Assembly: GCA_033085395.1 (NCBI GenBank)
Contig: MU853184.1
Location: 248,001 to 312,000 of the forward strand
Direction of reading: 5' to 3'
DNA: 64,000 nt
From: Xanthoparmelia taractica
Lineage: Eukaryota; Ascomycota; Lecanoromycetes; Lecanorales; Parmeliaceae
Shown here: positions 28,311 through 38,377 of the stretch, in pieces
Position numbering within the stretch: the first letter of the stretch is position 1
Layout of the letters: the number at the start of each line of letters is the position of its first letter
Notes under the pieces: model-generated
The model's database searches: none
Told to the model about the DNA's origin: nothing
What the model saw: the letters and a program-made list of their open reading frames with translations, nothing else
Position numbers and translations under genes: made by a program

Positions 28311-30182
28311 ATGGCACCAGTCGCTGGGGTCGAAGGAGCAGCTCTGGCTCGGCGCGCAGCTCTCACCGGAGCATCAGGCCCAGCAGCGCTAGTTAAGAAC
28401 ATCAAGGTCTTTTGGATCGCCTGTTTTGCTTGTCTCGGAGGGTTCGTGTATGGATACAACCAAGGCGTCTTTTCTGGGATCCTCACAATGACCTCGTTTG
28501 GCAAACACATGGGGGTCTATGTGCAAGACCAGACGAAGAAGGGGTGGTTGACCTCCATCTTCGAGCTCGGAGCGTGGTTCGGATGCCTCTATTCCGGATT
28601 CGTGGCCGAGACGCTCCCCCGGAAATACGCCATCATCGCCAACGTGGGCGTGTTTGTGGTGGGGATCATTGTGCAGTGTCTTGGTGTTGGTGGGGGCGCT
28701 TCTTGCATTCTCGGAGGCCGATTCATCACGGGTTCTGGCGGTCGGCGCCATGTCTGTCAACGTACCCAACTACAACGCCGAAGTTGCACCTCCTGAGGTG
28801 CGGGGTAGCTTAGTAGCATTGCAACAGCTCGCCATCACGGCCGGGATCATGGTCAGCTTCTGGATCGACTACGGAACCAACAATATCGGTGGCACTGGAA
28901 GCTCCCAATCAGATGCAGCATGGCTGGTACCTATATGCTTACAGCTGATACCTGGATTGGCACTCGGCATAGGGATGCTTTTCATGCAATTCAGCCCTAG
29001 ATGGCTGGTGCATCACGGCCGCGAAACTGAAGCTCGCCATGTCTTATCCAGCCTTCGAGGTTTGAGCGAAGACCACGAGCTGATCGAGCTTGAATTCCTG
29101 GAGATCAAAGCCCAATCCGTCTTTGAGAAACGGACCACCACCAGCCAATGGCCAAACCTCGTGGAGCTTACACCGTGGAACACCTTTAAGCTGCAATTCG
29201 TGGCCATCGGTTCGCTTTTCAAAACCAAAGCCATGTTCCGCCGCGTCATCGTCGCTACTGTTACCATGTTCTTTCAGCAGTTTACTGGTATAAATGCCGT
29301 TCTCTACTATGCTCCGTCTATATTCGCAGCGCTGGGCACCTCGAGCAACACCACCAGCCTCCTCGCTACGGGCGTAGTAGGCATAGCAATGTTCCTCGCC
29401 ACCATCCCTGCCGTCCTTTACATTGACAAACTGGGAAGGAAACCCGTTTTGCTTACGGGAGCCATAGCCATGGGTATTTGCCATACGATCATCGCTATCC
29501 TTTTCGGCATCAACCAGTGCCAATGGGCCACTCATAAGGCGGCGGGTTGGGCGGCCGTCACAATGGTCTGGCTTTTCGTCGTCAACTTTGGCTACAGCTG
29601 GGGCCCGTGCGATTGGGTCATCATTAGCGAAGTGTGGCCGCTCTCCAATCGCGCTTACGGCATCGCTCTCGGTGCGTCTTCGAATTGGATGTCGAATTTC
29701 ATCGTTGGACAAATCACGCATATCATGCTGCAGAAAATCACCTTTGGAACCTTCATTTTCTTTGGGATATTGACGTTTGGAGGCGGAGCCTTCATTTGGC
29801 TATTCGTGCCTGAGACGAAGAGGTTGACGCTGGAGGAAATGGACGTGCTGTTTGGCAGCACGGGCGTCGCTGAAGCTGTAAGTCTCACCCCAATCCTTAG
29901 CTTCTCCCTCCCCTACCTTAGTCTACCCTACACTACTCCCGTCGGTCCACTACTTCCTTCACATACGATTGACCTCCACTCACTGATACTCGCCACGCGC
30001 AGGAATCCCGCCGCATGGCCGAAATCAACAAGGAAATCGGCCTCGAAGACGTCCTGCAGGGTATGGGCATGGGCATGGGCCGGACCAACTCGGGCAGCGA
30101 GAACTCGAGCTCCGGCGAGGATGAGAAGAAAGGCGGTTTCGATCGCGTCGGCCGGGCTAAAGAGATCGAGAACGCGGCGTAG
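28311..30182 (+). pseudogene. MFS sugar transporter with single-base frameshift
   Basis: The exons are 28311-29877 and 30003-30182 (intron GTAAGT..CGCAG). The start ATG has good context (acaaaATGGC). The family is the sugar-porter MFS: G-Y-N-Q-G-V-F-S-G near TM1, L-G-G-R-F-I-T-G after TM4, V-A-P-P-E-V-R-G-S-L-V-A-L-Q-Q, F-S-P-R-W-L-V-H-H-G-R, Q-Q-F-T-G-I-N-A-V-L-Y-Y-A-P and V-P-E-T-K-R-L-T-L-E-E-M-D. The frame breaks at the T pair 28733-28734. The upstream part reads I-T-G-S-G-G-R-R, while the next frame gives A-V-G-A-M-S-V-N-V-P. One T fewer would give the expected G-R-F-I-T-G-x-x-V-G-A-M. No intron fits. Without the break the protein would be about 580 aa with 12 membrane segments. The C-terminal tail is rich in Gly, Ser and Glu. 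Confidence 0.82.
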
Positions 30183-30620
30183 ACTTTGGCGTAGGTGAGG
30201 GATTGGAGTATCTGTCATGAATACTCGGGTGGTTTATCTGTTGTTTCTTTTCTTTTTTGGAACACGTAGCATTGCGTGTACAAATGTGTAGTATATCATC
30301 ATCGTATATAAGAATTACCGCATTGATTCGACTGGTTCAGTTTCCGACATCGACGGTAGATGTGACGATCGAGCTTTTCTATGAGCGAAGCTGTATGGTG
30401 GTATACCCTCATAGGCGCGGCTACGACCCAGTGACCTCAAGTTTGTCGTGAAGCTTCGATAAACATTCGTCCGGCGGAAGACTTTTGACTTGGAAGAGTG
30501 GAAGGCGAGATTTTCGCTAAAATCAATGCTTCGGAGTCTTTCTTATGGCTAGAGACCCCACGGACCCGGCATGAGCATGGCCACGTCTCAATCCTACAAT
30601 TTCCATCCTACCTTGTATTA

Positions 30621-30893
30621 TCCCATCGGCTGGCAGGGTGCAATATTCAGGGGTAGGGCTGAGGGCGACCAAACATCAAATTATACCTTGTTTTCAACCG
30701 CTTCTAATTCTTCAAGAACTCGTTTTACGAGAAAGCTTTCAATTTCAAATCTATTATTTATTGATAGTTCTAAATGTTCACCATACAAAGTTCAATCAAA
30801 TAAAGTGAGCCTTGGAAGTTATTTCGTTGCAAAGGAAAGCAAGTTCTAATGTTCTGCCAAGACTTATTGCACCCAACCCGCCAGCCGATGGGA
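30621..30893. mobile_element. 273-bp inverted-repeat (MITE-like) element
   Basis: The left end TCCCATCGGCTGGC and the right end GCCAGCCGATGGGA are inverted copies. The pairing continues imperfectly inwards (GGGTGCAAT and ATTGCACCC) and outwards by TTA/TAA. TA flanks both ends (30619-30620 and 30894-30895), suggesting a Tc1/mariner-type duplication. The interior is AT rich and non-coding. Its terminal sequence differs from the other two elements, so it is a separate family. Confidence 0.68.
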
Positions 30894-31549
30894 TAAGACG
30901 CTTGTTGCTCGCAATTCTCAGATAATGTCTGTAGCTGATGCGTAGGATTGAAAGTGGGCATTGGGATCGTTGCTGTTGCTGTTGCAATGTTCTGCCGGGT
31001 TGCCTGCAACGACAAAGAGCGTGGGCAACTGCCTGAATGCAGCGATGAGAGCCTGAGGAAGCTCATCTGGAGTGGGCTGACTACCGTCATCTATACGCTT
31101 GCCTTTTTTGGATTTCTCGACGAACCCGTTCGTGTGGTTTGGAGAGAGTAGATGCGATGATTTGGGTAACACGTAGATCTGCGGAGAGAAGGACATCTTG
31201 GGGTAGCGATTTGTGGACAGCAGCCCAATACTTGGACATTATTAAGGCTTTGTGGCCTTCTGGGACGAACGCTAGGAGAACCCTTGCCTGTTAGACCAAA
31301 GCCATCTGATTTGAGGTGCAAGGGGTGGCTTCCTGGCAGGGCGTTCCAGCAGAGGGTCTAAATTGGCCCCAGACCTATCACGTTTCGATCAGATTCTTCG
31401 CCGTCTGCTCTTCCTCTTTTTCTTTCTTTTTGCTTCATAGGTATCGTTAAATCCACCTCTCCGAGATTGGCTCAATATTCATGCGACTCTCTCTACTCTC
31501 TGGAGTGTGAGTGAGCAAACTCTTTCTTCACTTTGATATTAGTTCTACC

Positions 31550-31574
31550 TACCTACCTACCTACCTACCTTACC
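31550..31574. repeat. (CTAC)n microsatellite
   Basis: Six or seven tandem CTAC units lie in intergenic DNA. Confidence 0.9.
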
Positions 31575-32485
31575 TTACTATTCTTAATATCGCCTGTCCG
31601 TACGAGTAGAATCTCGTACACTCTCGCGATATGTTGTAGTTTGACAGGGTCATTCATTCATTCGGTTTCATGAGATCGGTATGGGATGGGATGGGGTCTT
31701 TGCAAGCGGCATTCGCTGAATCTTCTTCTGCAGCTTTTTGTAATCTAAGGTCGCATTCGCTGAGAGAGAGGATGATTTGTGGATGGGATGGGCTGTTGCT
31801 TGATGATAGAACAATAGAACAGAACAGAGAGAGTTCGGTCCTTGGGTGATTTAGTTAGTTAGTTGGGGGCTGAGTTGGGTTTTGCGAGGCTGAGCATGGA
31901 TGTATTGGTGAAGTATGCTTTTCGGGGCGCTTTGGCTAGGGATAGAATAGAGGTGAAGGGTCTGTTTGGGACTTTTCTTCCTAATATTCACGCAGTACGT
32001 ATGTCTGTGTCATCTGCTGGTGTACTTGGAAGTTGAAATGGCGGCGCGTGGGTAGCTTATCGAGTTGTTGTCATACTTTAAGTTTTGTAATGAGAGATTT
32101 CTCCTACACCGTCATCCCAATATTTGCTAACGTCTCGATCGATGGTCATTGACGTCTAAGGTCTGGAAGAGTGATTTCGAGGACGTCACGGCCGTTTGTC
32201 AGATGTCGGCTTGCGCCTGTCGGTGTTACTGTGATTTGAGAGCGCGTGAATACCCCGACGGTTCTGCCTCTGATCACTAAGCACGCCGAACCCCATTACG
32301 TTTCGGCGAGACGGGAAACAGAGAGATCGAGATGGAGCATGGGAAAGAGATTGAGCACTGGGTATGCGTGATCTAACTGTGTCCCAACGGGACTGTTGGT
32401 ATGAGGGCTGAGTGGATGTGGATCTCAAAAACTAGATGGAACTCCATGCGCATAAGAGCATTCGTTCTTGAGGTATTGCTCTAGA

Positions 32486-33848
32486 AACGCCGCGGGCCAA
32501 TAGAGCTACTATAACGCATAGTTTGAGCTGGAGATATTTTGTAGCGATTGTCGTGGGAAATATTTGGGGGCTTGGTGTGGCTAGAGAGCTCTCCATCTAG
32601 CCACCATAGACGGGTCTTGCGCTGCGCTGGGATGAGCTGCTTGCGATGCTGTAAAGGGGGTGGAGAACTTGATCTGGATTCTAAAGTTGAGCCCGACTCT
32701 GACTTTGAGAAACCCTCATCTATTGAAATAGACGAAGATGTTTCCACGAGGGGAAGGTCTGATTCCCAGCGTTGATCAAGCGAGGTTGGCAAAGTCGCTT
32801 CAATTCCGTCGAATGTCTCCTTTTGAATATAGTCCTGACCGTGGATTTTCAGCTGTCCACTCTAGAATGCGATCCTCCAAGATTAGAATCTCACTACCGA
32901 GACTCAAAATCCTCTCCCAGTTCACCTACGCTTTAGCTTCTTGGAGGCCGGTTCACAGATGATGTAGTCTGGTAGCCAGGTTTCTGCTTTTGCCTTTTGC
33001 TGTCGAATTCGCTGTCGAGGATACAATAGTGTCAGTTTTCGTTGGCGGCTCAGCAGTATCATACCCCCTGTCATCCTTGGTAACAGTAGAAACGTTAAAG
33101 ATGTGTATTATTCCAGTCCTGTCTTTCAGTATTTCTAGCCATGACTCCGTAGTGACTGGGAAAAATCTTCTTTTGTAACCAATCTGAACGCAGAGCCCTC
33201 ATTGAGTCGTTCGTCTTTGATACTTTCCTTCATCATCTCAAACTCCTCGTCAATGCAATCTTCCACGATATGCCTCACCAGCCCGAACCATGTTCGGCAT
33301 AACGCAAGAGGGTACACAGGAGACCTTTCCACGTGGATCCGTGAGATGCAAATCTGTATAACTAGAAACATTGTCCTCGATATCGAAGGATAAGGAGAAC
33401 CTAACGGGGGAATCTGCTGGAGTACTCAGATATGGATTAGTCGTGATAGTCCCCAAGCATTCGGCAATCTCGATAGGCGCACAGGTATCTACAGCGTAAC
33501 CATTGATCATAAGAGCCCAAATTTGAGGGACAACCACGATTCGATCTTCATTGGCATTGTGGATGATAACCTGTCTTTATTTGCGGCGAACGGTAGAGTC
33601 TCCACAACAGCGTTGCTTGAAATTCCCAAAAACTCAGACCCTCGCTCTTAATATGCGTCCAGCGGCCCCCACCGAGTTTCGTCGTTATTGCCTTTCGTAG
33701 CAGTATCGCTAACCCTTACCGTGACATTCCCCCAACCTAAGATACGAGCGATCCGTGGAGGGAGGAACGCTTGCAACGAGCTCTGCATATCTCGGTCTGC
33801 CGAAGGCCGGATGAGATATAATTGACATCGAGCAGCTCTTGCTTCCAT
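32486..33848 (-). pseudogene. Broken gene of unknown family
   Basis: Protein-like segments follow one another on the minus strand in different frames. The first starts at 33848 (M-E-A-R-A-A-R-C-Q-L-Y-L-I-R-P). Around 33540-33360 is V-V-P-Q-I-W-A-L-M-I-N-G-Y-A-V-D-T, then F-G-L-V-R-H-I-V-E-D-C-I-D-E-E-F in a second frame near 33300-33200. Further pieces near 33160 (F-P-V-T-T-E-S-W-L-E-I-L-K-D) and 32920 (E-R-I-L-S-L-G-S-E-I-L-I-L-E-D) are separated by stops. Introns alone do not connect them, so frameshifts and nonsense changes are likely. I do not recognise the family. Confidence 0.4.
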
Positions 33849-34851
33849 TTTTCTTCATCTTTGGGAGGCTTTCAACGTTATTGACGGCGGGTATTTTGCG
33901 ACGGCTTCACGAATGACTCGAGCTTAAAGATTGCAGTGCCTTGACTGTGAGTTGATTGTTCATTTAGGTGTAGAGATTGCGTTATTCCAATGGGTCGCTT
34001 GTCAGAGAGCCGGTGTCCTTGACTTCTGAGGCAGCCATCTCTTTGGTCCGCAATAGAAGGTGCCCGGACGCCTTCATTGTGAGCAGGTCAACCAACACGC
34101 AATAACTCATCTGCTAGTTCAGCTGATTGCAAGTCAGGAAAGCGGTATCCCTAGCTTCTAGGGGAGAGATCTCTTCGTTTACTAACAGAGAATCCCCAGC
34201 TGCCTTGACCCTGGGCTGGACGAGCAGCAAACAGAAATTCCTTTGCCAGTCCAGTCGTCCGCGAGTCAGCAGAGTGATGTCCCTGGTTCCTCGGAGCGCC
34301 ATCTGTCCGATTGATGGCGCGAATTTCCCAGGCGCCTCGCTTTATTTGGGAGACCGCATCTGGTGGTTTCTCTCAGCCCCAAGGCTATGTAACCCTATGC
34401 CCGCAGTCTTGTGCTTATCTCAGCGCATCAGGGCTGCGGCACTTGCTTCTACTTCTCCTGCTGTGTGATCGTAATTGCATTGCATGGGCGTCGTGCATTA
34501 GCATAGTTTAGACGGTATTGCCACGCGCTGTTGGCGCACCCACGAAAGCCTTGTAGCAGTCTGGAGCAACCAATGTTATTCCTCAATGATACTCGTACCC
34601 CGAATGGTAGATTTTGCGCCGCCACGTCAGCTCCGCGTATCATCGCGAAACATCACTGGGCCCGTTGCTGGGTTGCCCTGAATCTTGACAACCACCAATA
34701 TTTTTGATTGCGTGGCTGAGCTTGTTCCTCCATCAGGCAGCGGCTTTTGTTGAACAATTCCTCCTGCCTTCCGTTCCTTCAAATAAATCCATTCCCGCGA
34801 CCCCGCCCAACCTCATCATAGTATTGATCCACCACTTGCGCAATTCCAGTC
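33849..34851. other. Intergenic, no gene recognised
   Basis: It contains imperfect internal similarity (phrases such as CCAGTCGTCCGCGAGTC and CCAGCTGCCTTGACC around 34190-34270) but no supported frame. The last 150 bases are the fimbrin promoter and 5' UTR. Confidence 0.5.
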
Positions 34852-37094
34852 ATGAACATTATAAAGTTACAAAGGTAGAGATGAATTGGCAGCATCAGTC
34901 TATGCCCTGATCTCCAATCAAGCACTTCCGCCCCGGGAGCACATGCTGACGCCTTCTTAATAGAAAATACCCTCAATTCCAACAGCAAGACATATTTGGC
35001 CTACAAGATGCTTTCCGCAAGCTGGATGTGGATGACAAGGGATACATAGACGAGGCTACGGTAATAAAGGCAACACAAGCTTCAGAGAGGCAGCCATATG
35101 ATGTGGTTAGGTCGGCGCTTAAAGAGGTGGAGCTGGACAGCTCGAGGAGGGTAGAGCTAGACGACTACGTCGATGTACGTCTTATTTGGGACAAACTGGC
35201 GGCCGAGAGAAAGAGACATAAACTGAACGATGAACTGATTGGTTTCCTGCTCTAGCTCATCTCCAAAGTCCGCGGCCAACAGGCTGCGCCAGCCCAGAAC
35301 AATATACCAAGCGGCCGAGTTCGAGGTCTGAGCAGTGCTGCCGAAGGAAGCAGACCAACCCCTACATCGGGACATCAATCTAAGAGCAGTGTTGGGGGAA
35401 GGATACAGGTACAAGGTTCTTCGGCAAATGTCACCCACACAATCAATGAGGATGAGCGGACGGAATTCACAAGACACATCAATGCAGTGCTGGCTGGGGA
35501 TCCAGATATCGGACACCGGCTACCATTTCCTACCGACACCTTCGAGATGTTTGACGACTGCAAAGATGGCCTGGTGTTGGCGAAGCTCATAAATGACAGC
35601 GTGCCGGATACCATCGATGAGCGCGTACTGAACAGGCCCGGGAAGAAGATCAAAACTCTGAACGCGTTCCATATGACCGAGAACAATAATATCGTCATCA
35701 ATTCCGCAAAGGGTATCGGGTGCTCGGTGGTCAATATAGGCAGTGGAGATATCATTGAAGTACGAGAGCATCTGATATTAGGTCTCATCTGGCAGGTCAT
35801 CCGACGAGGTTTACTAGGAAAGATTGATATTAAGTTACATCCTGAGCTGTACCGACTGTTGGACGAGGACGAGACTCTGGAGCAATTTTTGCGACTACCT
35901 CCGGAGCAGATTCTGCTGAGATGGTTCAACTACCACCTGAAAAATGCCAAATGGGACAAGCGGTATGCTATTCATGGCGAAGGTCGTGCACTTTGGCTTA
36001 CTTGATTTCAGAGTCACGAATTTCTCTACCGATGTCAAAGAAGGCGACAATTACACAGTACTCCTCAACCAATTAGCCCCAGACGTCTGCAGCCGCAGCC
36101 CCCTCCAAACCCGCGACCTCCTTCAGCGTGCCGAGCAGGTTCTTCAAAACGCCGACAGACTCGACTGTCGCAAATTCCTCTCCCCAACGTCTCTCGTAGC
36201 TGGAAACCCGAAGCTTAACCTTGCCTTCGTCGCCAATCTTTTCAATACCCACCCAGGCCTCGATCCAATCACCGAAGAAGAAAAGCTTGAAGTGGAAGAT
36301 TTTGACGCAGAAGGTGAACGAGAAGCGCGTGTCTTTACGCTTTGGCTCAATTCCCTCGACGTCCAACCAGCTGTTAACTCCTTCTTCGACAATCTTCGGG
36401 ACGGTAGCATACTTCTCCAAGCTTACGACAAAGTCGTGCCTGGCAGTGTTAATTGGCGCCATGTGAACAAGCCTCCAGCATCAGGCGGCGAGCTGATGCG
36501 CTTCAAAGCGGTTGAAAATACCAACTACGCCATCGAGCTTGGCAAACAGATGCACTTCTCCCTTGTTGGCGTGCAGGGCGCCGATATCACCGACGGTCAA
36601 CGTACACTCACCCTCGGTCTCGTATGGCAACTTATGCGCCGTGACATCTCCGAAACTCTCTCAGCACTCGCACAACGACTCGGCAAACGCGAGATTACGG
36701 ACGCCGAGATGGTCAAATGGGCAAACGAGCAGTCCAAGAAAGGCGGTCGCAACAGCAGTATCCGCAGCTTCAAGGACCAGGCAATCGGTAGTGGTGTGTT
36801 CTTGCTCGATGTGCTAAACGGCATGAAGAGTAGCTATGTGGACTACGACCTTGTGACGAGTGGGAGGAACGACGAGGAGGCGTATGCGAATGCCAAGTTG
36901 GCGATTAGTATTGCTAGGAAGATGGGCGCTACCATCTGGCTTGTGCCGGAGGATATCTGTCAGGTGCGAAGTAGGCTCGTGGTTACTTTCATTGGTGAGC
37001 AGCCGTCTTCCCATCTCTTCTCTTCCGCAATGCGCCATAGATTGCTGACGAAGGAATATCAGGCTCCCTTATGGCTACTTATGAGAAAATGTAG
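34852..37094 (+). CDS. sac6: Fimbrin/plastin, actin-bundling protein (Sac6 orthologue)
   Basis: The five exons 34852-34874, 34964-35174, 35256-35962, 36012-36994 and 37063-37094 give 651 aa, the usual fimbrin length. The first exon encodes only M-N-I-I-K-L-Q plus two bases, and the last only S-L-M-A-T-Y-E-K-M. The N-terminal EF-hand region has L-D-V-D-D-K-G-Y-I-D-E-A-T-V. Two actin-binding modules follow, each with two calponin-homology domains: L-F-P-T-D-T-F-E-M-F-D-D-like D-G-L-V-L-A-K-L-I-N and I-L-G-L-I-W-Q-V-I-R-R-G in the first pair, then L-R-D-G-S-I-L-L-Q-A-Y-D-K and L-T-L-G-L-V-W-Q-L-M-R-R-D in the second. Fimbrin cross-links F-actin at endocytic patches and in the subapical collar of hyphae. 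All splice sites are canonical, and the frame is intact. Confidence 0.95.
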
Positions 37095-38154
37095 CCTCTT
37101 TTTTTCGGGCCTTATCTGCTTGCTTGCGGTGTGTATTCTTAGGTAGCAGGTTTGAGCGAAAAAGCAGCAATAGCAATACCGAGGCAGAAGCATGCTTCTT
37201 TTATTTCTGTATACGGAGTGAAACTTTTATGGAACAGGCACCGGCAACTGACCACGTTAACAACCAGCCTCAAATGATCCAGCACTACCTTCCCCTAACC
37301 TCACCCGAAGCAGATCTCGAGAACAAAGCTCAAGAAAAACTCACAGCTCACAGCTCCGAAAGTTACCTATGCAACTCACCCCATGGCCCCATCCATCCAT
37401 CCAATCCAATCCAATCCAACCCAACCCCCCTCTCCGAACCTCGTATCTCACTCTTTCTCTTGAGAACGGGGCGCTTTCGACTCTGCTTATGGGCGTAACG
37501 TTTTCAGTTTTTGATTCTGCGGCTTGGGTCTGGGTGAGCGATAAATTCCTGTTGCTGGGATTATTTGTCCGAGTACGAGGAAGAAACATTTATATGCTGT
37601 TACGGATGGGATTAGGTTTTTGCTGTTACTTACGGATGGATGGATTACGACTTACACAATAATATCACAAGCAATCCTCTCATCTCATCCAAGGGTGCAA
37701 AGTTCCGCTGTTATGTGGTACTTTCGGCATACGGTATGCTCTAATGACTGACTGAGGTATATTCGAATTGAAGCGTGGTATTACGAGCTGAGGGAAATGC
37801 TCAGGGGATGGGAAATAGTATTAGAAAAAGAAAAGGAAAGGAAAGATGGAGTATTTTTTATACTGAGGTTTGTGATTTGATTTTGCTGTCTTGCTGATCA
37901 AGATTGATATGTAGACTAGAAAAGGGATAGGGGGAGGGAGGGGGGGAGGGGGGAAGGAGATGTAGAGCTGAGATAGTTGTAGGCTTCATGGATAAGGTAG
38001 GGTTTATCAATTCTAAAACTTTTAAGCTAAGGTTGTCTATAAAAATTGGGTAATTCTATAAGGTAAGCAATTTCTTGGCTATTAAATAGATATGTCAGAT
38101 ACTCTGACGAGGATGATGCTCGAGAGTTTGGGTACTAGGCCGGACTTCTTTGGT

Positions 38155-38185
<31 letters not shown>

Positions 38186-38377
38186 GAAAAAGAAAGCTCT
38201 GGATATCATCCTATTCTAGATGGAAAGTCATGGTTCTCGTGAAAAGCTGCTCGGTCGGTTGTGCCTTGATATTCTTCTTAGCATTTTGAGCAGTATATAG
38301 ACCAGGAAGCCACAGCTTGGTTGATCATGGAAGGAGGGAAGTCGTCCATGGTCGGAAGGCAGTGGGCCATGAATGGC
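37095..38377. other. Intergenic between convergent genes, purine-rich repeats
   Basis: This lies between the 3' ends of the fimbrin and phosphohexomutase genes. It has a CCATC/CCAATC run near 37392-37425, GGGA-rich sequence near 37930-37960 and an (AAAAG)n tract at about 38155-38194. No gene is supported. Confidence 0.6.
38155..38194. repeat. (AAAAG)n purine tract
   Basis: An A-run is followed by about six tandem AAAAG units, all purine on this strand. Confidence 0.9.

Larger units (their letters stand above)
30183..32480. other. 2.3-kb intergenic region, one inverted-repeat element, no gene
   Basis: Apart from the element at 30621-30893, it contains (CTAC)n at about 31550-31574 and many short frames without support. 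Small hydrophobic frames near 30950-31150 look fortuitous. No promoter or RNA signal is recognisable. Confidence 0.55.

Noticed and set aside
24826..30182. Biosynthetic gene cluster around the regulator and transporter
   Set aside because: No backbone synthase or tailoring enzyme lies nearby. The NRPS-like reductase is 24 kb away with housekeeping genes between.
35016..35060. Separate EF-hand gene upstream of the calponin-homology gene
   Set aside because: Splicing shows the EF-hand region is exon 2 of fimbrin, joined in frame.
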